From the NCBI RefSeq assembly GCF_000247815.1, contig NC_021675.1, positions 64,546,668-64,610,667 of the forward strand: a stretch of 64,000 nt of DNA. Direction: 5' to 3'. This document shows, in pieces, positions 11,899 to 23,349 of the stretch; position 1 is the stretch's first letter, and each line of letters starts with the position of its first letter. The translations under genes and the position numbers were made by a program. The DNA is from Ficedula albicollis. Its lineage: Eukaryota > Chordata > Aves > Passeriformes > Muscicapidae. The notes beneath the pieces are model-generated. The model was not told the origin of the DNA. It did no database searches and saw nothing but the letters and a program-made list of their open reading frames with translations.

Positions 11899-13490
11899 AT
11901 GGTATCTGGTCTACCAGGGGCTTGGAATCAAGGACAAAAAGTGAGCTTAAAGTCCACAAAGTACTAACATTCTTTCCCTATTGCATGAAACAGGAAATTA
12001 GTGTTGAGGGAAATTTGCAGAATCATTAATAACTGTTTTGTTTTGGGAAAAAAATATTGGATATCTATCCATTTCCCTTTCTGTGTGCTGTTCTTGTGCT
12101 TGCATGAAAACATTCATGCCGTGGTCATGTCATGAGCTCAGCTCATCCATCCCCATCTAGTGCAGGATAAAATGGTCTGGTAGGTGCTGGAGTAGAGTAG
12201 AAGTTTTGAAAAATAAAGTAAATGGCAGCCTCTTGTCCCCACAAGGCTTTCTGTCTGGATTTGCAGACAGAAGCAGCTGGAGAAGATTGCTCCCTCTGTG
12301 CTTCTTTCACAACTCCCATGTCAAGTCTTGGAGCAGCCTCTTGCCCTGGGATGTCCCCAGATGCCAGTGGCAATAGTCATGCAGAGGAACAGGGCAACAT
12401 CTGGCCTCGTGTTTTACAAGCAGTGTGTTTTTTTGCATTGCTCAAGCTTTCAGACAGCAGAAGTACTGAGAAATCAGCCTCCTGCAGCCAAAACTCTGCA
12501 GTTTCTGTTAAAATGGCTGCTTTATAAATAACACTTGATCACCCTCAAGTAGTCTCTGAGATGTTAATGCTTCATGTGGTTACTTGGAGGAGGACAGGGA
12601 TAAATCTACTCTTCAACCTGGGAGGAAACAAACTGCTAGTCCCTGTGGTAAAACCAGTCTTTAGGGCCTCAAAAGACTGAGCAACACAGGAAATGTGGTT
12701 AATAGTTGTACTGGTGAATGGACATGGTGGGTGTCATGACATTACTCAAGGCATCTGCCTATGCATACATAACTGTAAAACCACCCCCCAGCAAAAAATA
12801 CCCTTCTTAATATTATTCTGCTTCTCTGCCCGTAGAAATGCTATAAGGCTTTTGAATTTGACCTGCAGAGCAGAGAAAACTGGTAGCAAGAGTCTGTGAC
12901 TAATGGCACATCATTACACAGATTTTATTTCTCCAAGTATTTTAGAGAGGGTTATCACCGACAGAGAAGTTCAGCTCCATCCCTTCCTTTGGTTACACAA
13001 CTCCAGTGACTTAAAATCAGCTCTCAGCTCTGGGAAAGTGCCTGCTTTAAACGGGTCTAGCAGAGCTTTATTAACGCTCCATTCACATTCATTTTCTCCA
13101 TGCAAACTGTCACTATTTGTCAGCAGCTGCTGCTCATACAGGACCTTCATCAGGTTCAAGTAGGCAGAAAAAGAATGAGTTTGTTCTATCAAACCTGGCC
13201 CTTTGAAGCGTGTGAAACGCTGTTGTTGGCACCTCGGGGCGCTGGGAGCAGCCACGTCAACATCCCCAAGCTCAGCCGAGCCTGCCAGAGGCTGGCACAG
13301 CTGTGCTCGGGTCCTGCAGTGCCACTGCTGCCCCTGGCCGTGGTGAGGCCATGCCACTGCTCAGCCCCACAGCTCCTAATCCCTTCCTGGCCCCAGCAGG
13401 TCGCCTCTGGGCCGGCGGGTCTGACCTGTCCCAGCGAGCAGCGGCAGAGGGCTCGGTGGGTTGCACAGGGCAGGTTTTCCCTGCAGAGAG
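11899..13490. repeat. 1,592-bp tandem duplication, copy 1
   Basis: This segment is repeated head-to-tail at 13491-15082. It starts 'atggtatctggtctaccagg' and ends 'tttccctgcagagag'. The only differences I found are aggaac/agaaac-type G to A changes at about 12,386 and 13,456. The second changes CG to CA, which fits CpG decay in copy 2. No recognisable gene lies in the unit; the doubled open frames only reflect the duplication. The right 280 bp is CpG-rich. Confidence 0.97.
13208..13460. promoter_or_regulatory. CpG-rich block in duplicated unit, copy 1
   Basis: I count about 14 CpG dinucleotides in about 250 bp, in a window otherwise poor in CpG. Clusters include 'acctcggggcgctggg' and 'gccggcggg'. 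This density suggests an unmethylated regulatory element or an old CpG-rich repeat. I see no TATA box, initiator or adjacent open exon that would make it a firm promoter. Confidence 0.3.
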
Positions 13491-15082
13491 ATGGTATCTG
13501 GTCTACCAGGGGCTTGGAATCAAGGACAAAAAGTGAGCTTAAAGTCCACAAAGTACTAACATTCTTTCCCTATTGCATGAAACAGGAAATTAGTGTTGAG
13601 GGAAATTTGCAGAATCATTAATAACTGTTTTGTTTTGGGAAAAAAATATTGGATATCTATCCATTTCCCTTTCTGTGTGCTGTTCTTGTGCTTGCATGAA
13701 AACATTCATGCCGTGGTCATGTCATGAGCTCAGCTCATCCATCCCCATCTAGTGCAGGATAAAATGGTCTGGTAGGTGCTGGAGTAGAGTAGAAGTTTTG
13801 AAAAATAAAGTAAATGGCAGCCTCTTGTCCCCACAAGGCTTTCTGTCTGGATTTGCAGACAGAAGCAGCTGGAGAAGATTGCTCCCTCTGTGCTTCTTTC
13901 ACAACTCCCATGTCAAGTCTTGGAGCAGCCTCTTGCCCTGGGATGTCCCCAGATGCCAGTGGCAATAGTCATGCAGAAGAACAGGGCAACATCTGGCCTC
14001 GTGTTTTACAAGCAGTGTGTTTTTTTGCATTGCTCAAGCTTTCAGACAGCAGAAGTACTGAGAAATCAGCCTCCTGCAGCCAAAACTCTGCAGTTTCTGT
14101 TAAAATGGCTGCTTTATAAATAACACTTGATCACCCTCAAGTAGTCTCTGAGATGTTAATGCTTCATGTGGTTACTTGGAGGAGGACAGGGATAAATCTA
14201 CTCTTCAACCTGGGAGGAAACAAACTGCTAGTCCCTGTGGTAAAACCAGTCTTTAGGGCCTCAAAAGACTGAGCAACACAGGAAATGTGGTTAATAGTTG
14301 TACTGGTGAATGGACATGGTGGGTGTCATGACATTACTCAAGGCATCTGCCTATGCATACATAACTGTAAAACCACCCCCCAGCAAAAAATACCCTTCTT
14401 AATATTATTCTGCTTCTCTGCCCGTAGAAATGCTATAAGGCTTTTGAATTTGACCTGCAGAGCAGAGAAAACTGGTAGCAAGAGTCTGTGACTAATGGCA
14501 CATCATTACACAGATTTTATTTCTCCAAGTATTTTAGAGAGGGTTATCACCGACAGAGAAGTTCAGCTCCATCCCTTCCTTTGGTTACACAACTCCAGTG
14601 ACTTAAAATCAGCTCTCAGCTCTGGGAAAGTGCCTGCTTTAAACGGGTCTAGCAGAGCTTTATTAACGCTCCATTCACATTCATTTTCTCCATGCAAACT
14701 GTCACTATTTGTCAGCAGCTGCTGCTCATACAGGACCTTCATCAGGTTCAAGTAGGCAGAAAAAGAATGAGTTTGTTCTATCAAACCTGGCCCTTTGAAG
14801 CGTGTGAAACGCTGTTGTTGGCACCTCGGGGCGCTGGGAGCAGCCACGTCAACATCCCCAAGCTCAGCCGAGCCTGCCAGAGGCTGGCACAGCTGTGCTC
14901 GGGTCCTGCAGTGCCACTGCTGCCCCTGGCCGTGGTGAGGCCATGCCACTGCTCAGCCCCACAGCTCCTAATCCCTTCCTGGCCCCAGCAGGTCGCCTCT
15001 GGGCCGGCGGGTCTGACCTGTCCCAGCGAGCAGCGGCAGAGGGCTCAGTGGGTTGCACAGGGCAGGTTTTCCCTGCAGAGAG
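13491..15082. repeat. 1,592-bp tandem duplication, copy 2
   Basis: Head-to-tail partner of 11899-13490, about 99.9% identical by eye. The right edge passes from 'ccctgcagagag' straight into 'aggctggggcactcagg'. Only about 1 bp of microhomology is present at the breakpoint, so it was not formed by recombination between long repeats. Confidence 0.97.
14800..15052. promoter_or_regulatory. CpG-rich block in duplicated unit, copy 2
   Basis: Second copy of the CpG-rich block, with one CpG fewer than copy 1 (ctcggtgg has become ctcagtgg). Function is unknown, as for copy 1. Confidence 0.3.
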
Positions 15083-15127
15083 AGGCTGGGGCACTCAGGA
15101 CTGCTGGGGTTCTCTGTGTGTGTGTAC

Positions 15128-15212
15128 CCAGAGGGGCTGTGTGTGCCCTGTCCCTGCAAAGACTCAAGGACAGGCTGAACAGGGCTTTGAGCAACCTGGT
15201 CTGGTGGAAGGT
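15128..15212 (+). mobile_element. CR1 3' end, left part, split by an LTR
   Basis: CR1 3' sequence ('cagggctttgagcaacctgg', 'ctggtggaaggt') that stops at 15212, where a solo LTR begins. It continues at 16258 after the LTR. The 5-bp 'aaggt' at 15208-15212 is the left target-site duplication of that LTR. Confidence 0.85.
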
Positions 15213-16257
<1,045 letters not shown>

Positions 16258-16326
16258 AAGGTGTTCCTGCCCATGGCAGGAGGGTGGAATTGGATGGTCT
16301 TGAAACATTTCTGTGATTCTGTTATT
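16258..16326 (+). mobile_element. CR1 3' end, right part
   Basis: Resumes the CR1 interrupted at 15212: 'aaggtgttcctgcccatggc', 'ggaattggatggtctt' and the terminal 'tttctgtgattctgttatt'. Removing the LTR and one copy of aaggt restores a continuous CR1 3' end. Confidence 0.87.
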
Positions 16327-17167
16327 GATTACAACTCGTTCTAATGTGCCTCTCCTGCTCATTTGCCACAGTCAGAGCTCTGCAAACAGCACCATTAAGC
16401 CAGACTTTATCACCAGGGACAAGATTTTTAGAAGTCCTCCTAATTTATTCCTAGCCTTTGTCTTCTTTGCCCTGATGACAAGGCATACCAATATTATCCT
16501 AATAGCTAGTGCTGCCCAAATATGAGTAATGTTTGCCAGGCAGACACAAAGCTAGCATCTCTGCCCCTCTCCATTCATGCAGCTGCCCAATTGCTTCAGC
16601 AGCTGCTTTAGAGCCCGTGTGAAAGCACGAAGATCTCAGCAGCAAGGGGGTGTGAGGAACTGGCTTTGATGTGCAGATGTTCACCTCTGGCTGCATCTAT
16701 GGAGCATCTCTGGGCTGGGGCAAAGCATGCCAGCAGGGACAGAGGCAGTGTCAGAGGGTCACTGCACTAACTCCTTACAGCACTGCTCAGCACAAAAATG
16801 AAGTGTGGGCTTGATTAGAGTATAAACCATCCAGCAAAACTGGCCAGAAAGGGGAGCAATAGCAGATGGGTCCTTAAATTCACCACTGAATGCTGGCTGC
16901 TGTGCAGAGCTCATCTCTCCGTTGCTGCTGAGATCCCTGCAGACACCAGGGGCTGTGCAGACCTTACAGGTGTGTGTCTGTCTGTCTCCCAGAGCTGGCA
17001 GGACACACTGTGATCTGTACAGCACAGGAGTATGAATCTCACCCAGCCCTTGTGCACAAGTTGCTCCCCTAACCAAACCCTTGGGTAGGTTCCCAGAGTT
17101 AGAGGGGGAGAATTATTTGGATGGGAGTCCCATAGAGTAAACCCAGAAAATGTAAAAAATGGCAAGA
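16327..17167. other. Unannotated non-coding stretch
   Basis: No supported feature. Confidence 0.5.
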
Positions 17168-17277
17168 GGAACTTTATCCCTGAATCAACGCTCCTGCAGC
17201 CTCCCTGCACAGCATTAACTCGGGAACTTTATCCCTGAATCAACGCTCCTGCAGTCGCCCTGCACAGCATTAACTCA
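17168..17277. repeat. Two-copy tandem duplication, 55-bp period
   Basis: Copy 1 is 17168-17222 and copy 2 starts at 17223, both with 'ggaactttatccctgaatca'. Two internal substitutions (gcagcctccc/gcagtcgccc). Confidence 0.94.
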
Positions 17278-19344
17278 GAGACCAGCAGGCTGCCAGAAGT
17301 GACAACCTTCTTAAGAGATTTAAAACCAAAGTTCCCTCTGACAGCTTAATCCCTTGCATGTATATAGCACTTCACATACCCAAATATTAACTGATTCATG
17401 GTTAATTAACTCGTGGTTATAAATTTCCCCTGGCACTTTCTGCAAGACTCAGGATGTAAATGTTAAACCATGTGTCCCAGGCAAATTGCAGCACTGTAAG
17501 AAAAATAATAGGGCAGATCATCACCTGGTCTAGTGCAGTTATGTAGATTTACTCGAGCCCAGGGCCTGACACAATTGCCCTTGAATTCATTACAGCAAAC
17601 TGCAATGAATGAAGTGCAGAGCTCCTTCCTATACTGAGCTCCAGTAATTAATTCCCTGCTAACACAGGACACATGGTATAAAACAGAAAATTCACATTTA
17701 TTCAGATGAGTATTATGACATTGTAATGGAGGAGCTGAAGAAGGCAAGGTGTTTCAAGGCAGTGGAATTGAAGGAGCATTGCAAAAGAGAGCCCTCTGTG
17801 TGAAAGCTGACGTTCATAGCACAACCTACTCCTTTCCTTGAACAGCACCCAAAAGGGAAATTTTACCCAAAAAGAAACTCCACAGGGTAGCTCCTTCACC
17901 TCTCTGCATTTCCCAGAGCTGGTGAGACATTTCATTAAAGCTCAGGTCAACTCCCCAGAGCCTCTGAGAGGGAACACACACATCCTTAGCTGCCTCCCTG
18001 GGAGCACTGGGAGCATACCTCCTTCCTCTTCCACCTTGCTCCATGTCGAAGTCTTTGGGGACCCTTGACATTTTCCACAGAGATAGCTTCCCTTTGAGCA
18101 GTGCTAATCCAGTGAAACCAAAATAGTTCATAAGGATTCTCAGTGTTTTTTGACCTGGTGAGGAAGGTTTTCAGAATTGTTACACAGCAACACACACAGA
18201 CATCTCCTTCTGAGTCTTTGTATGGTATCAGCCACATTTGGCTTAGAGCTCTACACTGCTAAGCCTAATATTTAATGAACCTAATAAACATTTTGCAGTA
18301 GTTCATTGGTTTCCCTTCCAAAAAGAAGTTGTGAAGGGCTCTGACTAGTACCTCTGGCTTTTCCAGGCATCTAGCCTCTCTGTAGATTGTTACTGCACTT
18401 ACAGCCCTTTTTCTGTGGAGAAAAAGAATAAAGAAATATGGTACAAAATAATGAATTAATAATGAATGGTACAGACACTTATCCTCTCTAGATGTGCTAA
18501 TGCATGAGAATAAGACAAAACAAAGGTCTTTAGAGGAAGAAACCCCTTCTTTTTCTGTATGTTACTAATCTGAGGAACCTGTTGTGTGATTTTACAAATG
18601 AGGACACGGAGAGATTTGAGGTGGGGGAAAAATGATTCTGATATTTTTATGGCATGAGGAAGCATCTGACATTGCTGAGAAATGGAATGGTTCAAACTAA
18701 GTATCAGCTAAGATATGTCAGGAAGAAACATCCTCAGGGCAGTTTCTTCCACAGGCTGGTCCCATGTAAAAGAAAAAGGGTTCTTCCTGGGAATGGGAGA
18801 AGGGTGAACACTAATAAGGCATAAGGAATGGAACAGTCCTCTGCACATAAACCACCTAATGCAGCATGCTTGTGTTCTCAAGTGTCTGATGGAGCCTGAG
18901 GTCCCAGAGCAGCCTATCAGCAAGGGCATTAACAGAACTGCTTTTCTCTAGCCTACAGCTTATTCACACTTGTAAGGGTTCAATACTTTTGAAATTTCTG
19001 TCTTTCAGTTATGTTTAGCTGAGGTCAGTGAGGGAACAAACCTGCTAAAAACCACCCACCATGCTGTGTGATGGCACCAGGCGTGTTCTGACACCAAGGT
19101 AAGAAGGGGTGTGGGCACAGGAACATCACTGCTTCACCCCTTCCCAAAACTGTGACCAAATCCCCTGCAGTATTTTACACTTGGGTTCCCAGAGGATATT
19201 CAGAGCTGTGCTCAGGACCAGGACCAGGACCAGGATGGTAGACAGGGCTCAGACAGATTCTGATGCCCCAAGCTACAGGGCTGAGGGCACAAGAGAGACA
19301 TGTTCCCTCTCTCCTTTTGCACATGAGTGTTTCTTTAAACAGAA
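17278..19344. other. Unannotated non-coding stretch
   Basis: About 2 kb without a supported gene. A short (CAGGAC)4 run at about 19213-19236 is the only simple repeat. Confidence 0.5.
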
Positions 19345-19349
19345 CACTT

Positions 19350-19815
19350 TGATGATGAGGTGTCGTTAGGACACTGCTGGGAACCAAGAAAGCAGCTTTG
19401 TCCTCAAGTTGCCCAAGCCTTGTTCTCAGGCTGCCCAAGGACAAGAACTTAAAACAATGATTAAACACCTGCTGAAGATGTGCACTACATCACGCCTTTA
19501 CAGGGTCAGGGAATTATAACAATGATTATGCACCTGCTGGGAGCATGAGAGATGTGATGTTTTTCAGAGGCATGTTTTCAAAGAGGTGTTTCCGTCTTTG
19601 ACCAATGAATCTTTTCTGCTTTGTTTTGCATGATCTCTTTCACTTTCAAAGAGGTGTTGCCTTCTTTGACCAATGGGTCTTTTCTGCTTTGTTTTGCATG
19701 ATCTCTTTCACGTAAAGGCCATGGCTTTCTTCAATAAATTGCTCTTTCTTGCTGCAGCAAGAGGGGCCATGTTGCTGTGTCCTTTCACCGCTCCACAGCC
19801 CCATACAGTAACAGT
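19350..19815 (+). mobile_element. Endogenous-retrovirus solo LTR
   Basis: LTR of a passerine ERV family. It has 'taggacactgctgggaac', 'caagttgcccaagccttgtt', two related 'acaatgatta..cacctgctg' blocks and 'gaccaatgaatcttttctgc'. A polyadenylation signal aataaa lies at 19733-19738, followed by a U5-like end ('cctttcaccgctccacagcc'). The TATA region is degenerate. A 68-bp block inside it is duplicated. No internal genes adjoin it and no target-site duplication was found, so the edges are approximate (within about 20 bp). A related, more diverged LTR lies at about 60570-60785. Confidence 0.8.
19576..19711 (+). repeat. 68-bp tandem duplication inside the LTR
   Basis: Copy 1 is 19576-19643 and copy 2 is 19644-19711, starting 'tttcaaagaggtgtt'. 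Four substitutions separate them. The related LTR near 60.6 kb has this block once, so the duplication is derived in this copy or its sublineage. It doubles the 'ctttgaccaatg' CCAAT-like motif upstream of the promoter region. Confidence 0.93.
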
Positions 19816-20079
19816 GAGGGGCTTCAGTAACTTCTCAGACTGCTGATAAAAACATTTTTGGAGGATATGTGCTGGAGGACAGAGACTGTGGTTGCCAAAC
19901 CCCAGCACCCCTCTTGCCAAGCTGCGCGGACAAACTGAAGCTCCTTCCCCATGGCTCCACCAGAGCCATCACTCAGAGGTTTGTGATGCACTGAAACGCA
20001 GTTTACACTGCAAAAAGCTCTACTAGGTCCCTGGAAAGCAATTAGGGGAGAGCTGCCCATGAGTGTTCAGGGTTTGCTC

Positions 20080-20322
20080 CGCAAGCAGATGTCCCCTTGG
20101 CAGAGGCACCACCGACCTCTCCCTCCAGCAAGCTTTGGCTCAGCTCGAGAGGCGGCGAGGAGAGGGACAGTGCTGCTCCTGAGCAGCCAGGCTGGTTTTT
20201 ATGAGGCTTTTCTCCGGAAATAAGGAGTATGGTGAGGCGAGGTGATCTTCCCCCGCGGCTGCTGCTGTGGATTACGGAGCTGGCAGCAGCAGGAACGCGT
20301 TAAGGAGAGCTCCCAGCAACGG
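20080..20322 (+). promoter_or_regulatory. CpG-rich block followed by a consensus splice donor
   Basis: I count about 13 CpG in 243 bp ('gctcgagaggcggcgagg', 'cccccgcggc', 'ggaacgcgtt'), while the next 250 bp has only about one. It is followed at 20323 by 'gg|gtgagt', a canonical 5' splice donor on the plus strand. This could be a small CpG island with a non-coding first exon. There is no TATA box or recognisable coding frame, so this is a hypothesis. Confidence 0.3.
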
Positions 20323-22827
20323 GTGAGTTTTAAAATGAAAGCTGGCTCAGTGTTAATGCACAAGTAATGTGTCCCAGCTGCCTTTAATAAAACAGCCAGC
20401 TGAAACTCAGCATCATAATAAACGGAGCAGGGATTTCACAAACATCCTGGCTGCTCAGAAAGAGGATGACTTTTCTTCTTCTTTTTTTTTTTTTAAGTAT
20501 TTTTTTTCCCCCTCAGAGCTTGATTAAACATTTCCTGTTTTCAGCTTTCCAGAAAGGTCCTCATGAGCTTTTCCCTGCTGCTTTCATGCTGGCAGCTTCA
20601 TTTTTCAAGGCCTTCTCCTGGTCCTGGTGTGACACAGAAATGGGAGGATTTGTGTGGAGCTGGTACCTGGGCAAGAAATGCCTCATCTGCAGCTGCATCC
20701 CCATCATATTTGATGCCACCCCTGCAGGCACAGGGTGGCACAATGCTGATGGCAGCCCCCACGCCTGGGAGCCTCACAACACCCCAGGGACCAGCCTCAT
20801 GACCTGCTGCTTCCTATTTGCAGACAAGGTGAGGAGGAAGTTGACTGCAGCTGGGAAATAAACCTTGGATTTCTGCTTTTTGCTGCTGATTCAGGCAAAG
20901 CCACCTTAAGGCTGGACCATCATGATTGAAAGTCAATAACTCACAGAGGAACAAGCCCCTGAAGCAGAGCCCGATGAAGCAGCTGGGCTGGGTTTCATCC
21001 CATTGAACTCAAGTCAGCCTTTAGTCTGTCTCAGCCAGCAGAGCAAAATAGGCACCTTTGGGAACTATTAATCTGTACTCATTTGAGTTTCTTTTTAAAA
21101 TAAAATTTAAAACTTCCTACAAGCCTGCAGACTCAACATGACTGTGTGCCTCTTATGTGTCCACAGCCAAACCTCACATCCAGCCCAGGTCTAGAGGAGA
21201 TTCTCCTGGCTAGTCCTTTTGATCATCCAGGGCTTCCACAGCTCTTTCCATAAACTCCTCTAAATCAGGGAATTGGAAGAAATAATGTGCTTTTTCTCAA
21301 TTTTTCCCCCTCCACTCTAAAGACCCATCACAGCTTGCCGCCCAAAATGAAGTATGGAAGCAGCCTTGAAATTCCCCCTGCTCCTGCCTGTGCCTAGCCA
21401 GGGAGCAGGACAGGACTCCTGAAATCCAGATGAGGTACACTGGCATCTTGCCAGCCTATAAAATCAAGTTTCACCAGTTAACTTTCAGTAGTGGAGGGTC
21501 TGGCTAGAAGTACTCAGCTCTAATCCCAGATAATGTGTGACAACTTTCAGTGTGCTCATTCCAAGTGTTGAATGGGCTTCAGTGTTTCCTACAGCCCTGT
21601 AATATATGCCACAAACACATAAATCTTTTCTGTAGTACAGAAGAGAGAAAGTTCTCAAAATCCTGACTGCAGCAGAAATAGAAACATCTCCTCATCATCT
21701 CCTGGTTTCTGTGGTATGTGTCTAAACATCTCTAGAATTCCAGCTTCACCTATTGTTTAGAAATGCCTGAGATTTCTGTGCTGTTTTCTTGACAGCCAGC
21801 TAGGAATCCCTTGGTGATTTGGAGTTTAACTTCACCTTGCCTTAACTTTCCCCATCTGGCAAAGTTGCTGCCAGGATTAGTTAACAGGGTAAGGTGGTGA
21901 TTAATGAGTAGATATTACACAACACGACGTGCAGCCGGATGCTGAGGATTTTTGGGGAAGTTTGGAGAGCAGCATTCCTAAGGAGCTAGTCTGAGCTTGA
22001 CCTCTCTCAGTCATAAAATCATCATACATATCCCATGAAATGGAAATGTTCTCTCATGTTCACTTTTGGTAACAGGCTGGTGGATGGTGAGGGCTTCAGT
22101 TGATGCTTCTGGCTACCCATAAATTTCTGCAGGATTTGTAACATTCTGAGAGATGTTCCAAGAAAACAGATTAATTTTCTTTCCCCCGCAGTCTTATTTT
22201 ACTTTGAATCCTCAGCATTTTCTTTTCCTAAAACAAGGTATCAAAATATCTTAGATGGAATTTTTCAATGCATACTGTGAGGCACCTTGCCAAAAAACAT
22301 TCACTTCAAATGGTATTTGTTTGGAGTACCTGAGTTTTCCTTCAGCCTCAGGAATTCTGCTTAGCACAACTCCATAATATTTCAAAATAGAAACAAAATA
22401 GCATTGAAATTTATCAGCCATATGCAGAGCTTTTTTAGACTTTATGCATTGATCTTGGTTAACTGAAAATAGGTTTTTCTGGAGTTTTCTCAATTATTTT
22501 TTTTTACTTGTGTTACTCTTTTTTTCTCCCTCTATATGATATTTTTATCCTCTTACAAGTTTTCAGAAAGGTTACTTCAGGTTGTGAACAGAGTGTAACA
22601 TATGTCTTGCCTATTATAAATATTTCTACAATAAGTGCTAGTGAAGTATTTTACATTTTCATGGGTTTTCTTCCAAACCCTATTATAGTCATTCCACAAA
22701 GTAGGTAGTTTAGAACAGCTTATGCTCTTCATGATTCTGTAATCTATGCAATAGACCAACCCACAAGTTCAGGGAAAAAAAGGTACTGCAACAAACTGCT
22801 AAAAAAATTTTTGACATCTCTTTATTT
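20323..22827. other. Unannotated non-coding stretch
   Basis: No recognised gene. A poly-T run lies at 20483-20495. The plus-strand frame at 20466-20861 starts in that poly-T and shows no domain. AT content rises after about 22,100. Confidence 0.5.
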
Positions 22828-22962
22828 CAAAAAATGTAACATTCTTTACATTTTTTGGAAATGTAAGGAATTCCCAAATTCTTTACATTCCAAAAAATGT
22901 GAAAAATAAAAAATAATCTTTTATTTTTTTTATCTTTTACAAGGAAAAGATAAAAAATAATA
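22828..22962. repeat. Two adjacent AT-rich hairpins
   Basis: First hairpin: arm 22848-22872 ('acattttttggaaatgtaag' onward) pairs with 22877-22900 ('aattctttacattccaaaaa' onward) across a short loop. The left arm can also pair with 22828-22837. Second hairpin: 'ttattttttttatctttt' (about 22920-22938) pairs with 'aaaagataaaaaataa' (about 22946-22962). They are likely cruciform- or stem-loop-forming; I do not recognise a transposon or known RNA. Confidence 0.7.
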
Positions 22963-23287
22963 ATAAGGAAACCCTCTTTGGGAAATTTTCCCTTTCAACA
23001 TTTAGAGACAATGTTCTTCCTCACTGTGGGATCTCCTTCCATTTGAGGACTAAAGAAAATAAATATTTTTCCTGTTGAAAAAAAGTATGGTGGAGGAAAG
23101 ATTGAACTCATTATTTGTCTCTTAGTGGTCCTATTACACAAAACCAAACTTAAATACAAAATCATGAATCAGAACTCATCCTCTCCATTTTCATTATGTC
23201 TCAAGGTAGAAGTTGTCTTCCCAATTGGGAGAGAATTTATCATGAAAGTAAGTCCCGGACAAAAACTACTTATGCTTAAAATTAAAT
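22963..23287. other. Unannotated non-coding stretch
   Basis: AT-rich; no supported feature. Confidence 0.5.
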
Positions 23288-23349
23288 GCTGTCCCAGAGG
23301 GAAGGTCAGGTTTTGCTTGCTGTCGCAGAGGGAAGGTCAGGTTTTGCTG
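23288..23349. repeat. Two-copy tandem duplication, 31-bp period
   Basis: Copy 1 begins 'gctgtcccagagggaaggtc' at 23288 and copy 2 at 23319; one internal substitution (gtcccag/gtcgcag). Confidence 0.93.

Noticed and set aside
12143..14949. Paired identical open frames suggesting a duplicated small gene family
   Set aside because: The identity extends equally over non-coding sequence of the 1,592-bp unit, and none of the frames has a recognisable domain.
20807..20840. Possible 5-bp micro-exon between 'cctatttgcag' and 'gtgagg'
   Set aside because: A splice acceptor and donor only 5 bp apart are most likely coincidence.
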